Assembly: GCA_902803265.1 (NCBI GenBank)
Contig: CADCPD010000019.1
Span: 1 to 11,060, forward strand
Length of the DNA: 11,060 nt
Direction of reading: 5' to 3'
Source: an uncultured bacterium
Lineage (GTDB): Bacteria; Cyanobacteriota; Vampirovibrionia; Gastranaerophilales; Gastranaerophilaceae
In this document: positions 1 to 6,691 of the stretch, piece by piece
Position numbering within the stretch: the first letter of the stretch is position 1
Layout of the letters: each line of letters starts with the position of its first letter
Made by a program: the position numbers and the translations under genes
The notes under the pieces: model-generated
The model's database searches: none
What the model saw: only the letters and a program-made list of their open reading frames with translations
Told to the model about the DNA's origin: nothing

Positions 1-18
1 AAAATATTAAACTTGCAT

Positions 19-121
19 TTGTTCAGAAAATTACACGTTTTGTTCATTTTCTTACGGATTTGTTCAATAATTTCAAAAATTGTTCAGGAAAATTACGTTT
101 TTGTTCAAAATTTTACACAGC
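19..121. repeat. Five-copy TTGTTCA direct-repeat (iteron-like) array, 20-21 bp period
   Basis: TTGTTCA occurs exactly at 19, 40, 60, 80 and 101, so successive copies are 21, 20, 20 and 21 bp apart, always in the same orientation. Four of the five units also carry TTAC 12-13 bases after the start of the motif (31, 52, 93, 113); the third has TTTC instead. The units are otherwise degenerate and AT-rich. A period of about two helical turns places every site on the same DNA face, as in iterons or arrays of recombinase/transposase sites. No ORF covers it. The array may continue beyond the window. What binds it cannot be told from here. Confidence 0.7.
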
Positions 122-141
122 AGATAATTTTATCATAATTC

Positions 142-159
142 TTCCCGATTATTTCCCGA
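142..159. repeat. TTCCCGA direct repeat, 11-bp spacing
   Basis: TTCCCGA occurs at 142-148 and 153-159, one helical turn apart, about 35 bp upstream of the -35 element at 195. The two copies could be a small activator or repressor site for that promoter. The motif is short, so chance is possible. Confidence 0.35.
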
Positions 160-194
160 CTTAGATATTATATTTTGGGATATTTTTCTATATA

Positions 195-222
195 TTGACA
201 AATTGCATTTTGGGTTTAAAAT
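195..222 (+). promoter_or_regulatory. Sigma70-type promoter upstream of the tRNA-fMet remnant
   Basis: A perfect -35 TTGACA (195-200), a 16-bp spacer and -10 TAAAAT (217-222, five of six consensus bases) predict a start near 229. It reads toward the tRNA remnant, its terminator and rnhA. If the tRNA remnant is an integration scar, this promoter belongs to the element end rather than to the original tRNA gene. Confidence 0.6.
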
Positions 223-252
223 AACAATATGCTTACATTTAGAACAATATGC
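223..252. repeat. AACAATATGC direct repeat, 20-bp spacing
   Basis: The 10-mer AACAATATGC is found at 223-232 and 243-252, exactly 20 bp apart, the same spacing as the TTGTTCA array. The copies straddle the predicted transcription start (about 229), so a bound protein would block or restart transcription there. They also lie 28-57 bp from the break in the tRNA fragment, where core or accessory integrase sites would be expected. Confidence 0.5.
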
Positions 253-279
253 AAAAATATAAAAAGAGGTTGTTGCAGT

Positions 280-326
280 GGCTCATAACCCGAAGGTCGT
301 TGGTTCAAATCCAGCTCCCGCAACCA
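280..326 (+). pseudogene. 3' fragment of initiator tRNA-Met (probable att-site remnant)
   Basis: The sequence is the 3' part of an initiator tRNA-fMet. It has the last two G of the 5' anticodon stem (280-281), loop CTCATAA with anticodon CAT (284-286), stem CCCGA, variable loop AGGTC, T-arm GTTGG-TTCAAAT-CCAGC (299-315), acceptor strand TCCCGCA, discriminator A and encoded CCA (324-326). The 5' side is absent: bases 277-279 no longer pair with the anticodon stem, and there is no TGCGGGG acceptor strand or D-arm upstream. It cannot fold as a tRNA. Clean loss from the anticodon stem is typical of the displaced 3' end after integrase-mediated insertion into a tRNA gene. The replacement sequence GGTTG (268-272) can pair with CAACC (321-325), which may be chance. 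Confidence 0.8.
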
Positions 327-331
327 TTTCA

Positions 332-367
332 AAAGAGAATTTCATATTTGAGAAATTCTCTTTTTTT
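332..367 (+). terminator. Rho-independent terminator behind the tRNA-fMet remnant
   Basis: A perfect 12-bp stem (332-343 with 352-363), loop of 8 nt, is followed by a T run to 367. It is the natural terminator of the tRNA gene and has stayed with the 3' fragment. It ends only 15 nt before the rnhA start codon, leaving no room for a separate rnhA promoter downstream of it. Confidence 0.85.
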
Positions 368-382
368 ATAAAAGGATAAATT

Positions 383-874
383 ATGAGCGAAAATCAAAAC
401 AAGGTTATCATATATACTGATGGTGCATGCAAATCTAATCCCGGCAGAGGCGGTTACGGTGCTATTCTTACTTTTGTTGATTCAAAAGGTCAATACCATG
501 AAAAAGAATTAACAGAAGGATATGAACTTACAACAAACAATCGAATGGAATTAATGGCAGCAATTGTTGCTTTAGAAGCTTTAAAAAAACCGTCTGAAGT
601 TATTTTATATTCAGACAGTAAATATTTAGTTGATGCAATAAGAAATAAGTGGCTTGAAAATTGGCAAGCAAAAAATTGGAAAACTGCTGGTAAAAGTCCT
701 GTTAAAAATGTTGATTTATGGAAAAGATTAATAGAAGCTATGAAACCTCACAAAATAGAATATGAATGGGTAAAAGGTCATAATGGACATGAATACAACG
801 AAAGATGTGATAAATTAGCAACAGATTCGTGTGAAAATGAAAAATTATTGACTGACGAAGGATTTAAAAATTAG
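383..874 (+). CDS. rnhA: Ribonuclease HI
   Basis: This 163-aa cytoplasmic enzyme cleaves the RNA strand of RNA-DNA hybrids, removing R-loops and RNA primers. The full RNase HI catalytic set is visible: D13 in the YTDGAC motif, E56 in NNRMEL, D78 in YSDSKY, H133 in the KGHNGH loop and D143, equivalent to E. coli D10, E48, D70, H124 and D134. Length is close to the usual 150-160 aa, with a short extra C-terminal tail. The start is fixed by AAAGGA at 371-376, 6 nt before ATG. The LOG-family gene follows after 11 nt, so the two are co-transcribed. The gene sits immediately behind a tRNA terminator, so its expression must come from read-through of that terminator or from a promoter upstream of the tRNA remnant. 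Identification is firm. Confidence 0.97.
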   Translation: MSENQNKVIIYTDGACKSNPGRGGYGAILTFVDSKGQYHEKELTEGYELTTNNRMELMAAIVALEALKKPSEVILYSDSKYLVDAIRNKWLENWQAKNWKTAGKSPVKNVDLWKRLIEAMKPHKIEYEWVKGHNGHEYNERCDKLATDSCENEKLLTDEGFKN

Positions 875-885
875 TAGGAGTTTGT

Positions 886-1479
886 ATGAAAAATATATGT
901 GTTTTTTGTTCTGCAAGTAACGGATTAGATGAATCTTACTATACAGAAGCTGAAAAAATGGGTGAACTAATTGCAAAAAATGGATTTAACCTTGTTTATG
1001 GCGGTTCATCACTCGGAATAATGGGACGAATTTCAAAAGCAGCAAAAGAAAACGGTGCCAAAATAATAGGTGTTATACCTGAAAAACTTAGTGAATTATG
1101 CAAACATTCTGATAGTAATATTTACGACGAATATCATGTAACAAAAGATATGCGAGAACGTAAAGCTAAAATGGATGAACTATCAGATGGATTAATTGTA
1201 CTTCCTGGAGGATTTGGAACTTTAGAAGAAGTTTCCGAAATGATTGTTCAAAAAATCTTGGGATATAATAACAAACCTATTGTATTTTTGAATACAAATC
1301 ATTTTTACGATAATTTATTTGAATTCTTTGAACAAATAATATTAGAAAAATTTGCACAAACAAGAGCATCTTATTATTATTATTTAGCTCAAACCCCTGA
1401 AGAAGTTATAGGTTACTTGAAAAACTATATTCCTAATGAACTTCCAAAAACATTAGATGATATCTACGTTAAAAATTAA
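886..1479 (+). CDS. LOG-family nucleoside-5'-monophosphate phosphoribohydrolase (TIGR00730)
   Basis: This 197-aa Rossmann-like protein is of the LOG ('lonely guy') family. Family members hydrolyse the N-glycosidic bond of cytokinin-type or ordinary nucleoside monophosphates to free base and ribose 5-phosphate. Visible signatures are the N-terminal strand VFCSAS, YGGSSLGIMG at 38-47, the MRERK phosphate/catalytic stretch at 89-93 and the family hallmark PGGFGTLEE at 107-115. In bacteria the physiological substrate is often unclear and is probably purine-nucleotide salvage or clearance. Start chosen from GGAG at 877-880, 5 nt before ATG. It shares a transcript with rnhA. No further gene of cytokinin synthesis (such as an isopentenyltransferase) is in the window, so a hormone role is not supported. 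Family call secure, substrate unknown. Confidence 0.92.
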   Translation: MKNICVFCSASNGLDESYYTEAEKMGELIAKNGFNLVYGGSSLGIMGRISKAAKENGAKIIGVIPEKLSELCKHSDSNIYDEYHVTKDMRERKAKMDELSDGLIVLPGGFGTLEEVSEMIVQKILGYNNKPIVFLNTNHFYDNLFEFFEQIILEKFAQTRASYYYYLAQTPEEVIGYLKNYIPNELPKTLDDIYVKN

Positions 1480-1550
1480 AAACACCATTTATTATTTTTA
1501 CAAATCATATAAATTGTGTTAAAAGTAATAATAAAAAAGGATCTAATACT

Positions 1551-2615
1551 GTGATTGATTGGCTTAAATTTTTAATAATAATAAAAAAGAATTTTTCTGT
1601 TAAATATACTTGTGATGAACATTACAGATATATTAAGCTTTTTTGGATTAATTTAAAAATAAAAAGAAAACTCAATAAAATTGAATTATTAGAAAAAATA
1701 GAAAAGCAAAATTGTAAAATTGAAGAACTTCAAAATAAAATTAAATTTTTATGCAATCAAATTGAAGGATTAAAAATAACAAATGATATTTGTATTGATA
1801 TAACAAAAGTTCCAAAAGCAAATGGCTTACTAAAAAAATTACAAGAAGCAGATACTCTGGCATTAAAAATATTTCATAAGTTTTGTGAAAAAAATAATCT
1901 TACATACTGGCTTGATGGTGGAACATTACTCGGAGCTATAAGACATAACGGATTTATTCCTTGGGATGATGATATTGATATCGCAATGCCCAGAAAAGAT
2001 TATGAACATATAAGAAAAAATTTACGTAAAGAATTAGAACAACTTAATTTTGAAGTTAATGAAGGGATAAATTTTTATCATACAGTTTTGAGATTAATTT
2101 ATAAAAAATCTACAATTATGATAGATTTATGGCCATTTGAAAATTATTATCAGGAAATTTTGGATAATAAATCCGATTTAGAAAATAAAATATTTAGTTG
2201 TCATAAAACATTTATTGAATCTGATGCTTTTAAAAATTTTAAACAAAGTTTATGTAATTTTCCTATAGATTATTTGTTAAAATTACAAAATGAAATTGTA
2301 AATCAGAAAAATGAACCTATTTCTAACGGATATTTTTATAGTGGATGTGAAGCTATTACTTATAATCAACCAAAAATTTACAAATATAATTGGATATATC
2401 CGTTAAAACTGCATGTATTTGAAGATGCAAAATTATTTATTCCAAATGATTATGATTCTTATTTGACACGTTTATATGGAACATATATGAAATTACCTGA
2501 TTTTTCAAAATTTGAAATGAGACAACATCTTCATATTATAAATACTTTGCAAAATTATCCACTGGATGATTATTATAAAGAACTTCAAAACATTTTTGAA
2601 AACATAACAAAATAG
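1551..2615 (+). CDS. LicD-family transferase with N-terminal coiled coil
   Basis: This 354-aa protein carries the LicD nucleotidyltransferase-fold core. Key motifs are WLDGGTLLGA at 120-129, then RHNGFIPWDDDIDIAMPR at 131-148 with the metal-binding acidic cluster. LicD proteins attach phosphorylcholine or related phospho-groups to surface glycans such as LPS or teichoic acid. Residues about 36-75 are a K/E/L/I-rich predicted coiled coil that is not part of the catalytic domain; the first 15 residues are hydrophobic with K and may touch the membrane. The start is GTG at 1551, 10 nt after AAAAAAGG; no in-frame ATG lies before the catalytic domain. It is 71 nt behind the LOG gene and 12 nt ahead of the flavoprotein. 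No glycan cluster surrounds it, and its codons look even more A/T-heavy than rnhA or the SNF2 gene, which hints at separate acquisition. Acceptor unknown. Confidence 0.85.
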   Translation: MIDWLKFLIIIKKNFSVKYTCDEHYRYIKLFWINLKIKRKLNKIELLEKIEKQNCKIEELQNKIKFLCNQIEGLKITNDICIDITKVPKANGLLKKLQEADTLALKIFHKFCEKNNLTYWLDGGTLLGAIRHNGFIPWDDDIDIAMPRKDYEHIRKNLRKELEQLNFEVNEGINFYHTVLRLIYKKSTIMIDLWPFENYYQEILDNKSDLENKIFSCHKTFIESDAFKNFKQSLCNFPIDYLLKLQNEIVNQKNEPISNGYFYSGCEAITYNQPKIYKYNWIYPLKLHVFEDAKLFIPNDYDSYLTRLYGTYMKLPDFSKFEMRQHLHIINTLQNYPLDDYYKELQNIFENITK

Positions 2616-2627
2616 GAAAGGAAAAAA

Positions 2628-3263
2628 ATGAAAGTTTTATTATTAAATGGTTCACCGCATAAAAACGGATGTACATACACAGCTTTAGAAGAAATTTCAA
2701 AAACCTTACAAGAAGAAGGCATTGAATCTGAAATATTTCAACTTGGTAATGACATCATATCCGGCTGCAGAGGCTGTAACGCTTGTGCAAAACTCGGAAA
2801 ATGCGTAATTGAAGATAAAGTTAATGAGTTTGTAAATAAAGCAGAAGATTTTGATGGATTTATTTTTGGTTCAGCTGTTCATTATGCAGGTGCAACAGGT
2901 TCTATAACTTCATTTTTAGATAGAGCTTTCTTTTCAGCAGCAAGAGCCGGAAAAATTGAAATCTTTTTACACAAACCCGGTGCAGCAATAGCAAGTGCTC
3001 GCAGAGCAGGTACAACAGCAACACTTGACCAATTAAGCAAATATTTTACAATAACTCAAATGCCTATAATTTCAGGCAGATACTGGAATATGGTTCATGG
3101 TCATACCCCTGATGAAGTCAGAAAAGACTTGGAAGGTATGCAAAATATGAGAATTCTTGCAAGAAATATGGCTTGGCACTTAAAATGTCAGGAAGCTGGC
3201 AAAAAAGCTGGTATACCAATGCCAAAAACAGAAGAAACAATATATACAAACTTTATAAGATAA
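2628..3263 (+). CDS. Iron-sulfur flavoprotein-like NAD(P)H-dependent FMN reductase family
   Basis: This 211-aa flavodoxin-fold protein has the FMN-phosphate loop LNGSPHKNGCT at 6-16 and a second flavin-side segment around 83-92 (AVHYAGATGS). Between them is a compact cysteine cluster C47-x2-C50-x2-C53-x5-C59, the spacing known for a [4Fe-4S] cluster in archaeal and bacterial iron-sulfur flavoproteins (Isf). It probably passes electrons between a reduced carrier and an acceptor in a low-potential, oxygen-poor cytoplasm. RBS AGGAAAGGA is directly upstream, overlapping the stop region of the licD-like gene. A terminator follows at 3268. The family also includes quinone, azo and multimeric NADPH:FMN reductases, so the substrate is open; the cysteine motif is what separates it from plain FMN reductases. 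Confidence 0.85.
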   Translation: MKVLLLNGSPHKNGCTYTALEEISKTLQEEGIESEIFQLGNDIISGCRGCNACAKLGKCVIEDKVNEFVNKAEDFDGFIFGSAVHYAGATGSITSFLDRAFFSAARAGKIEIFLHKPGAAIASARRAGTTATLDQLSKYFTITQMPIISGRYWNMVHGHTPDEVRKDLEGMQNMRILARNMAWHLKCQEAGKKAGIPMPKTEETIYTNFIR

Positions 3264-3267
3264 TTTG

Positions 3268-3304
3268 TTTTAAGAGTGGTTAAATAACTACTCTTAAAAT
3301 TTTT
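3268..3304 (+). terminator. Rho-independent terminator after the flavoprotein gene
   Basis: A 14-bp stem (3268-3281 with 3286-3299, one G-T wobble) with a 4-nt loop AAAT is followed by TTTTT (3300-3304). It closes the first gene block. The A-rich left arm would let it also work for minus-strand transcripts. Confidence 0.85.
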
Positions 3305-3358
3305 ACTATAACTATAAATTTAATAGAAAATAACAAGATATTAAAACATATTACCTAC

Positions 3359-3387
3359 TTGCAATAAAAAAGAATTTATGTAATAAT
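3359..3387 (+). promoter_or_regulatory. Probable promoter of the SNF2 operon
   Basis: TTGCAA (3359-3364), 17-bp spacer, AATAAT (3382-3387): each hexamer is close to the sigma70 consensus. The predicted start near 3394 would give a leader of about 77 nt before the SNF2 ATG. It lies between the preceding terminator and the gene, where a promoter is required. Confidence 0.45.
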
Positions 3388-3470
3388 TATCTTACGATTT
3401 TTGAGGTATAAACTTGTAATCGTTTATTGATGGCCTTATGAAGTAAAAGAAAGAGATACTCCACAATCTA

Positions 3471-6400
3471 ATGAGTGTTCCGCAATTTAATTACAAATTC
3501 CTAAAAGAAAATGCATCCGCAGGTAGTTGGCGAAGAGGTTATGAATACTACGTCAGCAATATGGTGCTTGAATCTTTCCCTGAAAAGAACTTTTACATGG
3601 GTAAAGTTAAAGGGAACTTTCAAGATGCATACAAAACAGATTTAATATTTAAAAAGAATAAAGTTGAAGCACGTTGTAATTGCCCATTAAAAGAAGAATG
3701 GTGCAAACACGCCGTTGCTGTTGCGATTAAAGCAATAAATGAACACGCCTATGAAGACTGGCTAGAAACAAAATTCGGAATGGAATTTGACTATCCGGAC
3801 GAAAATACAGCATTAACAGAAGCTCCGACAGGTAATTACATTTTTCATTTTAATCCGAAAAGAAAACCTAACTTCTTTTCAATACTTGTAATGTCACGTT
3901 CAACAGGAAAAGTTGTAAGAGCTATTGAACCTATTTTGATGGCTCTTATGGAAGCTCAAAAAAATGATCCTAATTTTACATTGAATAATTCTCAACTTGC
4001 AGAAGTTGAAATATTTAAAAATCTTTTAAAATTATCTCGTCAAGATAAGAAAGCAGGATGGTACGATATTCCGATTACAAAATTTGCACCAATGTTTCCA
4101 TTACTGGCTTTAGCCGATGAAGTTCTTGATGAAAGAAGCAAACAAAGACTTAAATTTGTAAAAGACGAATGGAGAATTGTTCTTTCTGTTAACGGTTCAA
4201 CTGCAGGCACAATAATGCTTGCTCTTTCTTGGAAACGACCTGATTCTGACGAAGAAATTCCTTTTGAAGAAGTAAGATATTTTTCCCGTCAGATAAAATG
4301 GGGCAGATATAAAAATATCATATTCCCAACTAATGTTTCAATGAATGTTCTACCACAAAATCTTTTAAAACAAACATTTACTGATTTAAAAGATGCCGAA
4401 GGCGGTAAATTTATTTATGAAGAACTTCCAAAATTAAGAGAACAAATTGATGTTGAAATATCTGAATCTATTAGTAAATTAATGCTTGAACAACGCCCAC
4501 CTAAAAATATTGTCACTTTAGGTATTGATTATGATCAATCGTTAAAAGCATCTTTAGAATTTGAATATGACGGAGTAAGAGTACCATTTTCAAAACAGGA
4601 TAAATCACCATATATTACGGTTAAAAAGCCTGAAGAAGATTTAATTTATTGGGTAAAGAGAAATTTAGAACACGAATATCAGGCATATCAAATGCTTTTG
4701 GCATGTAAATTTGTTCCAATGCAGACAAACAACCTTGCTTTAGAAAAAGAAAACGCTATTGATTTTTACAATTATTATATGAATAAAGCAGGTGAAGGCT
4801 GGGTATTTGAAGAAAAAGATGATATGAGTTTCTTTAAGGTTATGGAAGAACCTTTCAGAATGTGTGCAAAAATCGATTTTTCGGAAGAATCGGCAGACAG
4901 TTTTGTTATAAAATTATACGGTCAAGTCGGAGATGAAATAATCAATTTTGATGATATCTACGAAACTATTCAAAGCAACGAAAAGTATGCAAGAATTAGA
5001 AGTTTAGGTTTTGTGGAATATCCTGCGGAAAATATTTACGCAATGATGAAATCCTTTAACTCATTTGACGCATACAGAAATAATGAAAATGAATTTGTTG
5101 TAAAAACATATCGTGCAGGTTTGGTAACAGAACTTAAGAACCAAAACTTTGAACTTGTTATGAGTGAAAGATTTGAAGAATTCTGGAATCAGATTTCAAC
5201 TTTCTCAACAGGCGGTGATGTTGAATTACCAAAAGGAATTAAGGCAAAATTCCGTGAATATCAACAAAAAGGTTTCGGTTGGTTATGGTTTATGTATAAA
5301 TACGGCTTAAACGGTATCCTTGCAGATGATATGGGTCTTGGGAAAACATTACAGGCTCTTGCTTTGATTCAAAAAGCAAAAGAAGTTGACGGAGATAAAC
5401 CTGTTCTTGTTATTTGTCCGACATCAGTTGTGTTTAACTGGGAATCTGAAATTCAAAAATTTGCACCTGATTTAACATGTTTAAAATTAGCGGGAACAGA
5501 AAGAAAAGCTTTATTTGAAAAAATACCTGAACACGATGTTGTAATCACAAGTTATGCACTTGTAAGACGTGATATCGAAGATTTACAACAATATGATTTC
5601 AGATATGTAATACTTGATGAATCTCAAAATATTAAAAATGCAATAAGTCAAACAGCACAATCTGTTAAACAGTTAAAAGCAGACCACAAACTTGCACTTT
5701 CAGGTACACCGATTGAAAATAAACTGGAAGAATTATGGTCAGTATTTGACTTCTTAATGCCGGGATTCTTATTCAATGTTGCAGAATTTAATTACAGATA
5801 TGTTAATCCGATTATGGAAAGACAGGATAAAACTGTTGAAAAACGTTTAAAACTTCAAATTTATCCGTTCATCTTAAGACGTATGAAACGAGACGTAGCA
5901 AAAGACTTGCCGGATAAAGTTGAAAATATCGCATACTGCGAACTTACACCTGAACAAAAAGACTTCTATCTTGATGTGCTTGATAGTACTAAAGAAGAAT
6001 TATTCAAGTCAATTGAACAAAACGGTCTTGAAAAGAGCAGATTATCAATTTTCTCTGCATTGCTTAGATTACGTCAAATCTGTTGTCACCCTAGACTTTA
6101 TGACAAAGAAAATGTTAAGGGCATGATTCAATCAGGTAAGTTTGAACACTTGAAAGGTATGCTTGAACAAATTATATCAGAAGGTCATAGAATTTTATTA
6201 TTCAGCCAATTTGTTGACATGTTGGATATAATAAAAGATTGGCTTGAAAGAACAGGAACACCTTACGAATACTTAACAGGTAAAACAAAAGACAGACAGG
6301 GTGCTGTTGAAAGATTTAATTCATCAAAGAGTATTCCTATATTCTTAATCAGTTTAAAAGCCGGCGGTACAGGTTTGAACTTAACAGGTGCTGATTATGT

Positions 6401-6644
6401 AATTCACTATGACCCTTGGTGGAACCCTGCAGTTGAAGACCAAGCTACAGACCGTGCTTATCGTATCGGTCAAACTAAAAAAGTGTTCGTTTACAGACTT
6501 ATTACTAAAAATACTGTTGAAGAAAAAATTCAAAAACTTAAATCTATTAAACGTGATTTAGTTGATAACGTAATTTCTGTTGATAGAAATATTACAAAAT
6601 CATTGACATTAGACGATATTAAAGAAATTTTCTCGGTTGATTAG
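3471..6644 (+). CDS. SWIM zinc-finger SNF2-family helicase/ATPase
   Basis: This 1057-aa bacterial Swi2/Snf2 ATPase belongs to the RapA/HepA-related superfamily 2. Order of parts: a SWIM zinc finger C69-x-C71...C78-x-H80; a long SNF2-associated region to about residue 585; the Q-like motif FREYQQKGFGWL; Walker A DDMGLGKT at 619-626; Walker B as DESQ at 716-719 (DEAQ or DEAH in most relatives); motif III SGTPIEN from 744; and the C-terminal RecA lobe with SLKAGGTGLNLTGAD and QATDRAYRIGQ at 991-1001. Such enzymes translocate on duplex DNA and remodel protein-DNA or transcription complexes. All motor motifs are intact, so it should be active. The start is ATG at 3471; no strong Shine-Dalgarno is seen (AAGAGA lies 15 nt upstream), and the SWIM position fits this start. 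The HerA-like gene follows after 47 nt. Confidence 0.93.
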   Translation: MSVPQFNYKFLKENASAGSWRRGYEYYVSNMVLESFPEKNFYMGKVKGNFQDAYKTDLIFKKNKVEARCNCPLKEEWCKHAVAVAIKAINEHAYEDWLETKFGMEFDYPDENTALTEAPTGNYIFHFNPKRKPNFFSILVMSRSTGKVVRAIEPILMALMEAQKNDPNFTLNNSQLAEVEIFKNLLKLSRQDKKAGWYDIPITKFAPMFPLLALADEVLDERSKQRLKFVKDEWRIVLSVNGSTAGTIMLALSWKRPDSDEEIPFEEVRYFSRQIKWGRYKNIIFPTNVSMNVLPQNLLKQTFTDLKDAEGGKFIYEELPKLREQIDVEISESISKLMLEQRPPKNIVTLGIDYDQSLKASLEFEYDGVRVPFSKQDKSPYITVKKPEEDLIYWVKRNLEHEYQAYQMLLACKFVPMQTNNLALEKENAIDFYNYYMNKAGEGWVFEEKDDMSFFKVMEEPFRMCAKIDFSEESADSFVIKLYGQVGDEIINFDDIYETIQSNEKYARIRSLGFVEYPAENIYAMMKSFNSFDAYRNNENEFVVKTYRAGLVTELKNQNFELVMSERFEEFWNQISTFSTGGDVELPKGIKAKFREYQQKGFGWLWFMYKYGLNGILADDMGLGKTLQALALIQKAKEVDGDKPVLVICPTSVVFNWESEIQKFAPDLTCLKLAGTERKALFEKIPEHDVVITSYALVRRDIEDLQQYDFRYVILDESQNIKNAISQTAQSVKQLKADHKLALSGTPIENKLEELWSVFDFLMPGFLFNVAEFNYRYVNPIMERQDKTVEKRLKLQIYPFILRRMKRDVAKDLPDKVENIAYCELTPEQKDFYLDVLDSTKEELFKSIEQNGLEKSRLSIFSALLRLRQICCHPRLYDKENVKGMIQSGKFEHLKGMLEQIISEGHRILLFSQFVDMLDIIKDWLERTGTPYEYLTGKTKDRQGAVERFNSSKSIPIFLISLKAGGTGLNLTGADYVIHYDPWWNPAVEDQATDRAYRIGQTKKVFVYRLITKNTVEEKIQKLKSIKRDLVDNVISVDRNITKSLTLDDIKEIFSVD

Positions 6645-6691
6645 TAAAATATTTTCATGATAGAATAAACCTAATAAATAAGGAACTGTAC

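Noticed and set aside
19..121. CRISPR array at the left edge
   Set aside because: The repeated core is only 7 bp with degenerate 13-14 bp between copies, far shorter than CRISPR repeats and spacers, and there are no cas genes.
1483..1521. Imperfect hairpin AACAC-C-ATTTAT / ATAAAT-T-GTGTT between the LOG and licD-like genes as a terminator
   Set aside because: It has an internal mismatch, a 16-nt loop and A rather than T after it on the + strand, so termination there is not supported.
1497..1525. TTTACA-17-TAAAAG as a promoter for the licD-like gene
   Set aside because: The -10 is weak and the predicted start falls almost on the ribosome binding site. It remains possible but is not strong enough to list.
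5920..6126. 68-codon + strand frame inside the SNF2 gene
   Set aside because: It overlaps the conserved helicase region in another frame and shows no motif.
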